Shown one piece after another: positions 22,699-33,524 of a stretch of DNA of 36,986 nt (position 1 is the first letter of the stretch; the number at the start of each line of letters is the position of its first letter). Source of the stretch: an uncultured Pelagibacteraceae bacterium (GTDB taxonomy: Bacteria; Pseudomonadota; Alphaproteobacteria; Pelagibacterales; Pelagibacteraceae); NCBI GenBank assembly GCA_902594245.1, contig CACJLM010000005.1:1-36986 (forward strand), written 5' to 3'. The notes below the pieces were generated by a model that did no database searches, was not told where the DNA came from, and was given only the letters and a program-made list of their open reading frames with translations. The position numbers and the translations under genes were made by a program.

Positions 22699-23368
22699 TA
22701 ACATTGCACATATATTAGTGGTTGATGATGATGACGGAATAAGGTCATTAGTAAAAAAATATTTATCAGAAAATAATTTTTTAGTCTCAACTGCAGAAAA
22801 TGCTGAAGATGCAGCCAAAAAAATAGAAATTATAGAATTTGATTTAATTATTTTAGATATAATGATGCCAGGTAAAAGTGGTCTTGATTTTATTAATGAA
22901 AATAGAAAATTTTTTGATACTCCAATAATTCTTTTGACCGCCAAAGGAGAACCTGAGGAAAGAATTGAAGGTTTAGAGATTGGAGCTGACGATTATCTTC
23001 CAAAACCATTTGAGCCAAAAGAATTGATTTTAAGAATACAAAATATATTGAATAAAACGAAAAACATTATCCAAAAGAGAGTTATCGAATTTAACAATAT
23101 AAAAATAGATCTAAATAAACTTATAATTTTAAAAAATAACAAAGAATACAAAATTAATAATACTGAGAAAATAATATTGGAAAAGATGATTGATAATCCT
23201 GGGAAAACTTTTGCAAGAGAGGATATCGGTTTACTTATAAAACTTGATAAGGAAAGATCTATTGATGTAATCATTACAAGACTGAGAAAAAAAATAGAAC
23301 TTGACCCAAAAAATCCAAAATTCTTACAAACAATTAGAGGAGAAGGTTATGTTTTATGGATTGAATAA
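22691..23368 (+). CDS. OmpR-family response regulator (PetR-like)
   Basis: Receiver VVDDDDGIR...LIILDIMMPGKSGLDF...LLTAKGEPEERIEGLEIGADDYLPKPFEPKELILRI plus winged helix RSIDVIITRLRKKIE...IRGEGYVLW. Confidence 0.93.
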   Translation: MDNNIAHILVVDDDDGIRSLVKKYLSENNFLVSTAENAEDAAKKIEIIEFDLIILDIMMPGKSGLDFINENRKFFDTPIILLTAKGEPEERIEGLEIGADDYLPKPFEPKELILRIQNILNKTKNIIQKRVIEFNNIKIDLNKLIILKNNKEYKINNTEKIILEKMIDNPGKTFAREDIGLLIKLDKERSIDVIITRLRKKIELDPKNPKFLQTIRGEGYVLWIE

Positions 23369-24668
23369 ATTCTTAAAAAATATTCTTCCTAAAAGTTTAT
23401 TTTATAGAGCATTATTAATTGTTGCTGTGCCGGTAATAGTCTTGCAACTTGTGATAACAATAGTTTTTTTCGACAGCCTTTGGATTAAAACAACTAAAGG
23501 AATGACTAGGGCTCTTGTAAATGAGATAAGTACGTTTTTAGAGTTTTATAATTCTGAAAATTATGACAAAACAGAAATAACAAAACTTTTTTCTGTTTAC
23601 CAAGATTTGAATTTTGAATTAGTTGAAGATGAAGAGTTTAATTTCACATATAATGAGAGATGGTTTAGTCCAATTGATAGAACTTTAAGAAGAGAACTAA
23701 AATCAAGATTTAAGCTAGATAATTTTTGGTTTGATACGACAAATTATAAGGAATTAATTGATATAAGAATAAATTACGAGTCTGGTTATTTTAAATTTTT
23801 AGTTCCAAGAGATAGAATTACTAGTTCCTCAGCAAGAATATTTGCATTATGGATAACCGTTCCTGCATTAATAATGGTATTTATATCACTCATATTTTTA
23901 AAAAATCAGACAAGACCGATTACTAATCTCGCTAGAGCAGCTGAAAAATTTGGTAAGGGTGAGGAAATTGAGGAGTTTAAACCGTCAGGTGCCTCGGAAA
24001 TAAGACAGGCAGGATATGAATTTGATAAAATGCGTAAAAGAATTAATAGACATTTAAATCAAAGATCTGAAATGCTTTCTGGAATAAGTCATGATTTAAG
24101 AACACCTTTAACTAGAATGAAATTACAAATCGCATTTATTAAAGATAAGGAGTTAACAGAGAAACTAGCTGAAGATATTAATGAAATGGAAAAAATGCTT
24201 AATGAATATCTTCAGTTTACAAAATCTTCTTTTCAAGAAAAAGATGAGATGTTTAACCTTACTGAACTCTTAGATGATATAAGTAAGAAATATAGTCGAA
24301 AAAATATGTCGATACGACTGATGCCAAGAATTTATTTTAATGGAAGAAAAAATTTAATTAGAAGATGTATTAATAATTTATTAGATAATGCGACAAAATA
24401 TGGGGAAAAAGTAAATATTGAACTAAGTAAAAATAACAATAATCTATTTATTAAAATAGAAGATGATGGTCCTGGTATTCCAGAAAATGAATACAACAAT
24501 GTCTTTAAACCATTTTATAAGATCAACAAAGGTAGAGCAGATTCAAAGTCTAGCGTAGGTCTGGGTTTATCTATAGCATCTGATATTATAAGATCCCACG
24601 GAGGAAATATAAATTTAGAAAAATCAAAAATGAATGGTCTTGAAGTTAGGATCTTTTTACCCGTTTAG
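23349..24668 (+). CDS. Sensor histidine kinase (EnvZ-like)
   Basis: Two TM segments, HAMP-like region, H-box GISHDLRTPLTRMKLQ, NNLLDNATKYG, DDGPGIPENE, SSVGLGLSIA. Start likely ATG 23349 (MFYGLNKF). Confidence 0.93.
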   Translation: MFYGLNKFLKNILPKSLFYRALLIVAVPVIVLQLVITIVFFDSLWIKTTKGMTRALVNEISTFLEFYNSENYDKTEITKLFSVYQDLNFELVEDEEFNFTYNERWFSPIDRTLRRELKSRFKLDNFWFDTTNYKELIDIRINYESGYFKFLVPRDRITSSSARIFALWITVPALIMVFISLIFLKNQTRPITNLARAAEKFGKGEEIEEFKPSGASEIRQAGYEFDKMRKRINRHLNQRSEMLSGISHDLRTPLTRMKLQIAFIKDKELTEKLAEDINEMEKMLNEYLQFTKSSFQEKDEMFNLTELLDDISKKYSRKNMSIRLMPRIYFNGRKNLIRRCINNLLDNATKYGEKVNIELSKNNNNLFIKIEDDGPGIPENEYNNVFKPFYKINKGRADSKSSVGLGLSIASDIIRSHGGNINLEKSKMNGLEVRIFLPV

Positions 24669-24897
24669 ATTCAGTCTTTTTTTTAGATTTTATTTTATCA
24701 ATTTTTTTTTCCAAAATTTCTACTCTTTTTAATAATACCTCAAATTCATCTTTGCTTGTTAATTTTAATCTGAACACTAACTCATCCCTCTTTGATTTCA
24801 GAATTGTCAATAATTCAGAAGAAAGATCTTTTGTAGATATCATTCCTTGTTCAATTAATTTAGCTAGCCTATCAATAATAAACTTAGAATTTTTCAT
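24646..24897 (-). CDS. UbiK-family accessory factor (BMFP domain)
   Basis: 83 aa, SKDEFEVLLKRVEILEKKIDKIK C-terminal coiled coil typical of BMFP/UbiK; adjacent to lgt. Confidence 0.75.
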   Translation of the reverse strand: MKNSKFIIDRLAKLIEQGMISTKDLSSELLTILKSKRDELVFRLKLTSKDEFEVLLKRVEILEKKIDKIKSKKKTESKRVKRS

Positions 24898-24946
24898 ATA
24901 TTATTTAATTACTTTTTTTAATTAAAGATTATAATTATTATATAAA

Positions 24947-25729
24947 ATGTTCACTAATAATTTTGACCCAGTAGCTATTGAAATTTTTTCTTTAGAAATA
25001 AGATGGTATTCTTTAGCATATATTATTGGAATTTTAGTTGGATGGGTTTTAAGTAAAAAATATTTTATCTCAAAAGTCGAAATTAAAGAGAATTTTGATG
25101 ATTATTTAACTTATGCAATTTTAGGTATAATCATTGGTGGACGATTAGGATATGTATTGTTTTATAATCTAAAATATTATCTTAGTTATCCAATTGATAT
25201 TTTGAAAATTTGGCAAGGGGGCATGTCATTTCATGGCGGACTTTTGGGCATTATCTTTGTGACAATTTGGTTTGCAAAAAAAAATAATCACAATCCATTC
25301 TATTATCTTGATACAATTTCAATGGTAGCTCCAATCGGTATATTTTTGGGAAGAATATCAAATTATATAAATTCTGAATTATATGGAACTGTGACTGATG
25401 TTCCTTGGGCAGTAAAATTTATTCAAGTAGATAATTATTTTAGACATCCATCTCAGTTATACGAAGCAACACTCGAGGGTGTAATTTTATTTATAATTTT
25501 ATTAATTTTTAAAAAGAGAGGTTTTTTAGATTTTCCCGGATTTATATCTGGTATATTCTTAATATTTTATTCATCATTTAGATTTTTTATTGAATTTTTT
25601 AGAGTTCCTGATGAACAATTGGGTTATATGATTTTTAATTTAACTATGGGACAAATTATTAGTTTTATCTTTTTTATTGTTGGTATTTATTTAATAACGA
25701 CAAAATATGAAATCAAATCAAAAAATTAA
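24947..25729 (+). CDS. lgt: Prolipoprotein diacylglyceryl transferase
   Basis: IRWYSLAYIIG, IIGGRLGYVLFYN, WQGGMSFHGGLLG, GRISNYINSELYGTVTD, FRHPSQLYEA. Confidence 0.97.
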   Translation: MFTNNFDPVAIEIFSLEIRWYSLAYIIGILVGWVLSKKYFISKVEIKENFDDYLTYAILGIIIGGRLGYVLFYNLKYYLSYPIDILKIWQGGMSFHGGLLGIIFVTIWFAKKNNHNPFYYLDTISMVAPIGIFLGRISNYINSELYGTVTDVPWAVKFIQVDNYFRHPSQLYEATLEGVILFIILLIFKKRGFLDFPGFISGIFLIFYSSFRFFIEFFRVPDEQLGYMIFNLTMGQIISFIFFIVGIYLITTKYEIKSKN

Positions 25730-26753
25730 TATTCCACTAGATGAATATATAAATTTATGTCTCTACGACAAAAAGAATGGATACTATATAAAAAAAAATC
25801 CTTTTAATAATAAAAGTGATTTTATTACTGCACCAAATGTTTCTCGATTATTTTCGGAGATGTTAGCTGTATGGGTTATAAATTTTTGGCAAAGTTTAGA
25901 CTCACCAAAAAATTTTAATTTAGTTGAATTGGGAGCTGGAAATGGTGAAATGATGAAAATTCTAATTGAAAGTTTCAAAAATTTTCCTACTTTTTTTAAA
26001 TCGTCTAATATATTCATTCATGAAAAAAGTCCTTTATTAACTAAAATCCAAAAAAAAATACTAAAAGGAAATGAAATTATTTGGGTATCAAATCTAAAAG
26101 AAATTAAAAAAAATCCAACAATGTTCATTGCAAATGAATTTTTTGACGCGATTGCAATTAAACAATTTATAAAAATAAAAAATTCGTGGTTTGAGAGATT
26201 TGTAAATATAGAAGATAAAAAAAAGGCATTTTTTTTTGATAAGAAAATTAATATAAAAAACTTTGAAAAAAAAATAGGGTATCAAATTAGTAATAGACAA
26301 AATTTTATTGAATACTCTGAAACTGGAATAGACTATTTAAGAAATATTTCACAAATAATAAAAACAAATAATGGTGGTGCTTTAATAATTGATTACGGAT
26401 ATTTTGACGAAAAAATGAAAAATACTCTTCAAGCTATGAAAAATCACAAATACTATGATGTTCTTAAGAACATTGGGAATTGTGACATAACCCATAATAT
26501 CAATTTTAGATTATTCAAAAAAATTATTAAAAATATTGATGGAATTAAAGAATTAACAACCACTCAAAGAAATTTTTTAATTCAAATTGGTATAAAAAAA
26601 AGGGCAGAAATAATTTCAAAAAATCTCTCCTTCTTAAAGAAAGTTGATGTTTACTATAGATTAAACAGATTAATAGATGAAAGACAAATGGGAAATTTAT
26701 TTAAGGTAATGATGATTAAAAATAGAAATAATAAATTTAGTTTAGGATTTTAA
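25707..26753 (+). CDS. MidA/NDUFAF7-family SAM-dependent methyltransferase
   Basis: NGYYIKKNPFNNKSDFITAPNVSRLFSEMLAVWVINFW, LVELGAGNGEMMKI, ANEFFDAIAIKQF, ALIIDYGY. Confidence 0.88.
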   Translation: MKSNQKINIPLDEYINLCLYDKKNGYYIKKNPFNNKSDFITAPNVSRLFSEMLAVWVINFWQSLDSPKNFNLVELGAGNGEMMKILIESFKNFPTFFKSSNIFIHEKSPLLTKIQKKILKGNEIIWVSNLKEIKKNPTMFIANEFFDAIAIKQFIKIKNSWFERFVNIEDKKKAFFFDKKINIKNFEKKIGYQISNRQNFIEYSETGIDYLRNISQIIKTNNGGALIIDYGYFDEKMKNTLQAMKNHKYYDVLKNIGNCDITHNINFRLFKKIIKNIDGIKELTTTQRNFLIQIGIKKRAEIISKNLSFLKKVDVYYRLNRLIDERQMGNLFKVMMIKNRNNKFSLGF

Positions 26754-26755
26754 GG

Positions 26756-27517
26756 ATGTTTAAATCAAAAAAATTAAATAAACTAAAAGGAATAAGTCAT
26801 GGTTTCTTTAATAAAAAAGGTGGTAAATCAAAAGGTATTTATAAAAGTCTGAATTGTGGGCCTGGATCGAATGATAAAAAAATAAATGTTATAAAAAACT
26901 TAAAAATTGTTAAAAATAAATTAGGTAAAAAAACAAAAGAAATTTTTTTACTTTACCAAATTCATAGTAATAAATTTGTCTATATATCCAAAGATCAGAA
27001 GATTAATAAAAAAAAAATTCAGGCTGATGCTATTATTACTGATCAAAAAAAATTACCAATTGGTATTTTGACAGCTGATTGTGTACCAATTTTAATTTAT
27101 GACAATAATTCAAAAATAATTGCAGCTATACATGCTGGCTGGAGAGGAGCTTATAAAGGTATTGTAGATAGAGTGATTAAATTTATGGTTAAAAAAGGTT
27201 GTGATCGAAAAAATATTCATGCTGCGATTGGTCCCTGTATTTCTCAAAAAAACTATAATGTTGGGGAAGATTTTCTAAGAAAATTTATTAAAAAAAACAA
27301 AAGAAATAGAGTTTTTTTTAAAAAAAGAGGAAATTCAATTTATTTCAATTTACCAAAATACGTAAAATCTCAACTTAAATTGAATAAAATTTCAAATATT
27401 GACCAAATAAAGCTCGATACTTTTGATAAAAAAAATAATTTTTTCAGTGCAAGACGATCTTTGAGACTAAAAGATGATGATTATGGTAGAAATATTTCAA
27501 TAATTATGATTAATTAA
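26756..27517 (+). CDS. pgeF: Peptidoglycan editing factor PgeF (YfiH/laccase-domain)
   Basis: [63 protein letters not shown]. Confidence 0.9.
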   Translation: MFKSKKLNKLKGISHGFFNKKGGKSKGIYKSLNCGPGSNDKKINVIKNLKIVKNKLGKKTKEIFLLYQIHSNKFVYISKDQKINKKKIQADAIITDQKKLPIGILTADCVPILIYDNNSKIIAAIHAGWRGAYKGIVDRVIKFMVKKGCDRKNIHAAIGPCISQKNYNVGEDFLRKFIKKNKRNRVFFKKRGNSIYFNLPKYVKSQLKLNKISNIDQIKLDTFDKKNNFFSARRSLRLKDDDYGRNISIIMIN

Positions 27518-27525
27518 AGTTTTCA

Positions 27526-28458
27526 ATGAAATTATTAACAGGAAACAGCAATAAAGCATTAAGTAAAAATATTGCGAAATATCTTAAGACTAAGATTGTC
27601 AATTCTAGTATTAGAAAGTTTGCTGATGGTGAAATATATATAGAAATTAATGAAAATATTAGAGGTAATAGTATTTTTATCATACAATCTATCTCTTCAC
27701 CCGCTAACGATAATTTGATGGAACTATTGCTTTGTATAGATGCTTTAAAAAGATCCTCAGCAAAAAATATAACAGCTGTTATTCCTTATTTCGGATATGC
27801 AAGGCAAGATAGGAAAGTTGTCCCTAGGACTTCAATTTCTGCTAAACTAGTTTCTAACTTAATTACTAAAGCTGGTGCTGATAGAGTTGTTACTGTAGAT
27901 TTACATGCGGGACAAATACAAGGTTTTTTTGATATACCAGTCGACAACCTCTTTGCTACCCCAATATTTGCAAGGCACATAAAAAAAAGAATCAAAAGTA
28001 AAAATATGATTTGTGTTGCACCAGACGTTGGTGGAACTGAAAGAGCTAGAGCACTTGGAAAAATTTTAAATGTAGGGCTTGCGATAGTTGACAAAAGAAG
28101 ACCTAAACCAGGACAATCTCAGGTAATGAATATAGTTGGAGATGTGAAAGGTAAAACATGTATAATTGTAGATGATATAATTGACTCAGGTGGAACAATT
28201 GTTAATGCTGCAAAAGCTTTAAAGGATAGAGGTGCTAAAGAGGTTTTTGTTTATATTACTCATGGGGTATTAAGTGGTGAGGCTGTAAAAAAAATTAAAA
28301 AATCAGCTATCAAAAATTTAGTGATAACAGATACCATCGATAATACTTCTAGAACAAAAAATGTAAAAAATATAGAAGTTTTGCCTATTTCCGGTCTTAT
28401 GGGAGAGGCAATTAAAAGAATTTCTAATTCAACTTCCGTATCAGATTTATTTAAATAA
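27526..28458 (+). CDS. prs: Ribose-phosphate pyrophosphokinase
   Basis: [58 protein letters not shown]. Confidence 0.97.
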   Translation: MKLLTGNSNKALSKNIAKYLKTKIVNSSIRKFADGEIYIEINENIRGNSIFIIQSISSPANDNLMELLLCIDALKRSSAKNITAVIPYFGYARQDRKVVPRTSISAKLVSNLITKAGADRVVTVDLHAGQIQGFFDIPVDNLFATPIFARHIKKRIKSKNMICVAPDVGGTERARALGKILNVGLAIVDKRRPKPGQSQVMNIVGDVKGKTCIIVDDIIDSGGTIVNAAKALKDRGAKEVFVYITHGVLSGEAVKKIKKSAIKNLVITDTIDNTSRTKNVKNIEVLPISGLMGEAIKRISNSTSVSDLFK

Positions 28459-28501
28459 TTACCTTGATTATTTACAAACATGGGGTAAAAACCTGTGGTT
28501 T

Positions 28502-29236
28502 ATGAATACTTTAGATGCCAACATTAGAGACAACACTACCAAAGGTCAGCTAAACGCCATAAGAAAGAATGGCGATGTTCCTGGAATAATTTATGGTGGC
28601 GAAGATAAAAATCAAAAAATTTCAATATCAAAAAAATTATTGAAAATATTAATTGAAAAAGAAAATTTTCTTTCAAATATACTTACATTAAATGTTAACG
28701 GAAAACCTCAAAATGTATTACCAAGAGAGGTTAAGTATCATATTATAAGTGATGAACCAACTCATGTTGATTTTTTGAGAGTTTTACCTGGGGTAAAAAT
28801 TAAAATTGAAGTACCAGTTAATTTTATTAATCAGGAAAAATCTCCTGGTCTTAAGAGAGGTGGGGTTTTAAACATAGTTAGAAGAAAAGTTGAATTAAAA
28901 TGTCCAAGTGAAAAAATTCCAGAAAGCTTAACTCTTGATCTTGATGGAATTGATATAGGTGAGAGTTTTAAGATCTCATCTGTTAAATTAGACCCTGAGG
29001 TACTTCCCACTATTCAAGGACGAGACTTTGTGATTGCAACTCTTGCAGCACCAACCGTAATGAAAGAACCCGAGAAACCTGCAGAAGCTGAAGGAGCAGA
29101 AGGGGAAGAGGGAGCTGAGGGTACTGAAGCAGCGGCGGCAGCAGACGGTGAAAAACCTGCTGCAGATGGTGAGAAAAAAGAAGGTGAAGACAAAAAACCT
29201 TCTGATAATAAAAAGCCTTCGGAAGAAAAAAAATAA
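28502..29236 (+). CDS. rplY: 50S ribosomal protein L25/Ctc with extended low-complexity C-terminal tail
   Basis: NGDVPGIIYGGEDKNQKISI, THVDFLRV, VPVNFINQEKSPGLKRGGVLNIVRRKVELKCPSEKIPESL. Confidence 0.93.
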   Translation: MNTLDANIRDNTTKGQLNAIRKNGDVPGIIYGGEDKNQKISISKKLLKILIEKENFLSNILTLNVNGKPQNVLPREVKYHIISDEPTHVDFLRVLPGVKIKIEVPVNFINQEKSPGLKRGGVLNIVRRKVELKCPSEKIPESLTLDLDGIDIGESFKISSVKLDPEVLPTIQGRDFVIATLAAPTVMKEPEKPAEAEGAEGEEGAEGTEAAAAADGEKPAADGEKKEGEDKKPSDNKKPSEEKK

Positions 29237-29269
29237 TCAATTAAATTTGAATATACATCTTTATAGTTT

Positions 29270-29830
29270 ATGCTTTTATTTGTAGGCTTAGGTAACCCAA
29301 CACCAGATAGCGAAAATAATAGACATAATGTTGGTTTTAAAATTATAGACTCAATAAATAAAGAGTTTGGACTTTCTAAACAAAAACCTAAATTTAAGGG
29401 TTTATTAACAACTGGGAATATAAACAATAAAAAAGTCTACGCCATTAAACCATTAACCTTTATGAACAATTCTGGAATTTGTATTAGAGAATTAATCGAG
29501 TATTTTAAAATTGATGCAGAAGATGTAATAGTTTTTCATGATGACCTTGATGTTGAATTTGGTAAAATCAAAACAAAGTTTGGTGGATCCAGCGCTGGTC
29601 ATAATGGAATAGCATCTATCGATAAATTTATTGGAAAAGATTACTCAAGAGTTAGGATAGGTATTGGAAAACCTAAAAGCAACATTGAAGTTGCAGATTA
29701 TGTTTTGCAAAATTTTGATGAAGATGAGTCATTAGGGATTGAGAAAATTTCAAAAAATATAACAGAATCTATTTCAATTCTAGTGGAAAAAAAGTTGGAT
29801 TTATTTTCAAGTACAGTAAATAACAAATAA
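29270..29830 (+). CDS. pth: Peptidyl-tRNA hydrolase
   Basis: LFVGLGNPTPDSENNRHNVGFKIID, PLTFMNNSG, VFHDDLDVEFGKIK, GGSSAGHNGIASI. Confidence 0.96.
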   Translation: MLLFVGLGNPTPDSENNRHNVGFKIIDSINKEFGLSKQKPKFKGLLTTGNINNKKVYAIKPLTFMNNSGICIRELIEYFKIDAEDVIVFHDDLDVEFGKIKTKFGGSSAGHNGIASIDKFIGKDYSRVRIGIGKPKSNIEVADYVLQNFDEDESLGIEKISKNITESISILVEKKLDLFSSTVNNK

Positions 29831-30903
29831 TGAGTTTTAAGTGTGGAATCGTTGGATTACCTAATGTAGGTAAATCAACTTTATTTAATGCTCTAACAAA
29901 CTCTAATAAAGCTCAAGCAGCAAATTTTCCATTTTGTACGATTGATCCAAATATTGGAGTTGTAGCCGTGCCTGATAACAGGTTAGAAAATTTAGCGAAA
30001 ATATCAAAATCAAAAAAAATAATTAATACAACTATTTCATTCGTTGATATTGCTGGATTAGTAAAAGGTGCATCCAAAGGTGAAGGTTTAGGAAATAAAT
30101 TTTTATCACATATAAGAGAAGTTGATGCAATAATTCATATGATAAGATGTTTTGACTCAGATGACATTCAAAACGTAAATCCTAATGTTGATCCAGTTAG
30201 AGACCTTGAAATAATTGAAACAGAAATGATGTTGGCTGATTTAGAGTCTATCCAAAAAAGACTAGAAAAAAATAATAAAAAAAATGTAGATGAAGAACAA
30301 ATTAAAATACTCGAAACTGCGTTAGATTGCTTAAACAATGAAAAAAATATTGATTTATTAAATTCTCAATTTGAAAAAAAAAGATTAAATCAAAGTGGTT
30401 TATTATCTATAAAACCTAAAATATTTGTTTGTAATGTAGATGAACAGAGTGTTCAAAAGGGCAATGAATATACCAAAAAATTCATTGATAAATTTGGAAA
30501 TGAAAACACTTTGATTATCTCTGCAGATATTGAAAACCAAATCAATGAATTAGATTCAAGTGAAAGAAAAAATTACATGGACATGATAGGATTAAAAGAA
30601 ACTGGTTTAGATAAGTTGATTCAAAATGGATATAAAATTCTTGAATTAGATACTTTTTTTACTTCTGGGCCCGAAGAAACACGTGCTTGGACTATTCAAA
30701 AAAATTGTATTGCCCCAAAAGCTGCTGCTGAAATTCATACAGATTTTGAAAAAGGGTTTATTAGAGCTGAAACAATTTCCTATAAAGATTTTATTGAAAA
30801 TGATGGATGGGTAAATTCAAAAACAAATGGCAAGATGAGGTTAGAAGGAAAAGATTATGTTGTAAAAGATGGAGATGTTTTAAATTTTCGTTTCAATACG
30901 TGA
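29830..30903 (+). CDS. ychF: Redox-regulated ATPase YchF
   Basis: CGIVGLPNVGKSTLFNALTNS, FVDIAGLVKGASKGEGLGNKFLSHIREVDAIIHMIRCF, C-terminal TGS-like domain. Confidence 0.97.
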   Translation: MSFKCGIVGLPNVGKSTLFNALTNSNKAQAANFPFCTIDPNIGVVAVPDNRLENLAKISKSKKIINTTISFVDIAGLVKGASKGEGLGNKFLSHIREVDAIIHMIRCFDSDDIQNVNPNVDPVRDLEIIETEMMLADLESIQKRLEKNNKKNVDEEQIKILETALDCLNNEKNIDLLNSQFEKKRLNQSGLLSIKPKIFVCNVDEQSVQKGNEYTKKFIDKFGNENTLIISADIENQINELDSSERKNYMDMIGLKETGLDKLIQNGYKILELDTFFTSGPEETRAWTIQKNCIAPKAAAEIHTDFEKGFIRAETISYKDFIENDGWVNSKTNGKMRLEGKDYVVKDGDVLNFRFNT

Positions 30904-31659
30904 CCAAATTCTCTTCATACTAAAATAGACTAAAACTGTAAGAATAATTAAATACACAATAGCCTTAAATCCCATTCTATGTCTTGACTCTAAATGCGGT
31001 TCCGCTGCCCACATTAAAAATGTAGTCACATCTTTGGACATTTGTTCAACTGTTGCGCTTGTTCCATCATTATATTCTACTAATCCATCAGATAGTTGAT
31101 TGGCCATTTTAATTTTATTTCCATACATATATTTATTGTAATAAACTCCATCATCTAAAGTAACTCCAACTGGCGGGTCTTCATATCCTTGAAGTAGTGA
31201 ATATATATAATCAACTCCGCCCCCTCTGGCTTTAACTAAAACTGACATATCCGGTGGATAAGCTCCTCCGTTAGCCGCTTGAGCAGCTTGAACATTTTCA
31301 TATGGCATTATAAATTTATCAGATAATTTTCCAGGTCTTGTAAACATGTCACCATCAGCATTAGGTCCATCTTTAACCTCAAAAGATGCAGCTATTGCTT
31401 TTGCTTGTGCCTCTGTAAATTCAGGTCCACCTTTTTCTGCTAAATTTCTATAACTTAAATATTTCATAGAATGGCAAGATGAACACACTTCTGTATAAAC
31501 TTGGTACCCTCTTTGAAGTGCACCTCTATCAAATTTGCCAAAAAGACCTTTAAAACTCCAATCAGTTTTTAAGTATTCCACTTTTTCAGCAGCATTAGTG
31601 TTGTATTGAAAACTAATAAAAAATATTGATAAGATTAACGCTTTAAAAAAATTTTTCAC
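30880..31659 (-). CDS. petC: Cytochrome c1
   Basis: RGYQVYTEVCSSCHSMKYLSYRNL (CxxCH), YPPDMSVLVKARGGGVDYIYSLL, C-terminal TM anchor. Confidence 0.96.
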   Translation of the reverse strand: MKNFFKALILSIFFISFQYNTNAAEKVEYLKTDWSFKGLFGKFDRGALQRGYQVYTEVCSSCHSMKYLSYRNLAEKGGPEFTEAQAKAIAASFEVKDGPNADGDMFTRPGKLSDKFIMPYENVQAAQAANGGAYPPDMSVLVKARGGGVDYIYSLLQGYEDPPVGVTLDDGVYYNKYMYGNKIKMANQLSDGLVEYNDGTSATVEQMSKDVTTFLMWAAEPHLESRHRMGFKAIVYLIILTVLVYFSMKRIWSRIETKI

Positions 31660-31667
31660 TAATTATT

Positions 31668-32921
31668 TCAACTCTCTTTTTTTTTTGCTGCAGCTAAATT
31701 TGGACTTCCACCTAAAATAGGTTCGGTAATACTTAAAGGAATTGGAAGGGTTTTTTCTTTAAAACCTAAGACTGGTAAAATTACTAAGAAGTGTAAGAAA
31801 TAATATGCGGTAGCTATTCTAGCTATCAACAAATATAGTCCTTCTGCAGGCATTGCACCTACGTAACCTAAAATTAAAACATCAGCAACAAGGATCCAGT
31901 AAAATTGTCTATACAATGGTCTGAATACTGCTGATCTAATTTTAGAGGTATCTAACCAAGGTAGTGCAGCTAAAATTAAAATTGCAGATAACATAGCCAC
32001 AACACCTAATAATTTGTCTGGAACTGATCTTAAAATTGCGTAGAAAGGTAATAAATACCACTCAGGCACTATATGCGCTGGAGTAACTAATGGATTAGCC
32101 TCAATATAATTATCTGCGTGACCTAATATATTTGGTGTATAAAAAACAAAAAATGCAAACACAATCATAAACATTAGTAAAGCAAAGCCATCTTTAATTA
32201 CAATATAAGGGTGAAATGGTACTGTGTCTTTTGAAGGTTTTTTTATATCGATACCTACTGGATTGTTGTTTCCAGGAACATGTAATGCCCAAATATGCAA
32301 AACAACTAGACCTAAAATCAAAAAAGGAATTAAATAATGAAGTGTAAAAAATCTTGTTAATGTTGGATTATCAACTGAATAGCCGCCCCATAGCCAAGTA
32401 ACAATTCCTTCGCCTATTAGAGGAATAGCGCTAAATAAATTTGTGATTACTGTTGCACCCCAAAAACTCATCTGTCCCCAAGGAAGCACATATCCCATAA
32501 ACGCGGCTGCCATCATTAAAAGATAAATAATAATACCTATAATCCAGATTATTTCTCTTGGTGCTTTGTAAGAACCATAAAAAAGAGATCTAAATATATG
32601 AATATAGACAGCTAAAAAAAACATTGATGCACCATTTGCATGAATGTATCTAATTAACCAACCATAATTAACATCTCTCATTATGTGTTCAACACTATCA
32701 AAAGCCATATCTGCGTGAGCAATATAATGCATGGCCAATACTAAGCCCGTAACAATTTGTGTAATTAAACAAAAAGTTAAAATTCCACCAAAAGTCCACC
32801 AATAATTCAAATTTTTAGGAGTTGGGTATTCAGTTAAATGGTTGGCTAGAGTAAGTAAAGGTAAACGATCGTTAAACCATTTTCCAACTTTTGATTTAGG
32901 TGTATATTCGTGATCACTCAT
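31668..32921 (-). CDS. petB: Cytochrome b of the bc1 complex
   Basis: [76 protein letters not shown]. Confidence 0.97.
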   Translation of the reverse strand: MSDHEYTPKSKVGKWFNDRLPLLTLANHLTEYPTPKNLNYWWTFGGILTFCLITQIVTGLVLAMHYIAHADMAFDSVEHIMRDVNYGWLIRYIHANGASMFFLAVYIHIFRSLFYGSYKAPREIIWIIGIIIYLLMMAAAFMGYVLPWGQMSFWGATVITNLFSAIPLIGEGIVTWLWGGYSVDNPTLTRFFTLHYLIPFLILGLVVLHIWALHVPGNNNPVGIDIKKPSKDTVPFHPYIVIKDGFALLMFMIVFAFFVFYTPNILGHADNYIEANPLVTPAHIVPEWYLLPFYAILRSVPDKLLGVVAMLSAILILAALPWLDTSKIRSAVFRPLYRQFYWILVADVLILGYVGAMPAEGLYLLIARIATAYYFLHFLVILPVLGFKEKTLPIPLSITEPILGGSPNLAAAKKKES

Positions 32922-32926
32922 AATTT

Positions 32927-33436
32927 CTATCCAATCTTAATTGTGTTAGCATCTACAAATTCATACTTTGGAATTTCCATGTTTGTTGGTGCTGGTCCTT
33001 TTCTAATTCTTCCTGATGTATCATAATGAGATCCATGACATGGGCAAAACCATCCATTGTAATCTCCTTTTTGATCTAAAGGTACACAACCTAAGTGAGT
33101 ACATACCCCAAGCATCACAAGCCACTCTGGATTTTTAGCTCTATCTTCATCTTTCTCTGGATGTTTTAGGTCTTCCATTTTCACGGCTTTAGCTTCTGCA
33201 ATTTCTTCGTTGGTTCTTCTTCTAATAAATACAGGCTTACCTCTCCAAAGAACTGTGATTGTTTTTCCTGGACTTACAGAACTAACATCTACTTCTGTGC
33301 TTGCTAAAGCTTTCACAGAAGCATCTGGGTTCATTTGATCAATCATTGGCCAAACTGTAGCACCTACCCCGACTGCACCAACAGCATAGGTAGCTGTAAA
33401 TAAAAAATCTCTTCTATTAGTTTTTTTTTCCGCCAT
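32927..33436 (-). CDS. petA: Ubiquinol-cytochrome c reductase Rieske iron-sulfur subunit
   Basis: Rieske motifs CTHLGCVP and CPCHGSHYD. Confidence 0.97.
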   Translation of the reverse strand: MAEKKTNRRDFLFTATYAVGAVGVGATVWPMIDQMNPDASVKALASTEVDVSSVSPGKTITVLWRGKPVFIRRRTNEEIAEAKAVKMEDLKHPEKDEDRAKNPEWLVMLGVCTHLGCVPLDQKGDYNGWFCPCHGSHYDTSGRIRKGPAPTNMEIPKYEFVDANTIKIG

Positions 33437-33524
33437 TTGTAAGTCTGTATAATTAAATATATTGATTTTGCTAGTTAATATATGATTACATATAATAAAA
33501 AAGTATTATTTTTCTACTGAAAGA

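Noticed and set aside
22993-23274. 93-aa minus-strand hydrophobic ORF
   Set aside because: Antisense to the response regulator; hydrophobicity is a by-product of AT-rich antisense codons.
27786-28094. 102-aa minus-strand ORF
   Set aside because: Antisense to prs; shadow ORF.
29014-29427. 137-aa minus-strand ORF rich in Ser/Pro/Ala
   Set aside because: Antisense to the low-complexity rplY tail and the start of pth; its composition is the reverse image of the E/A/K codons, with no family features.
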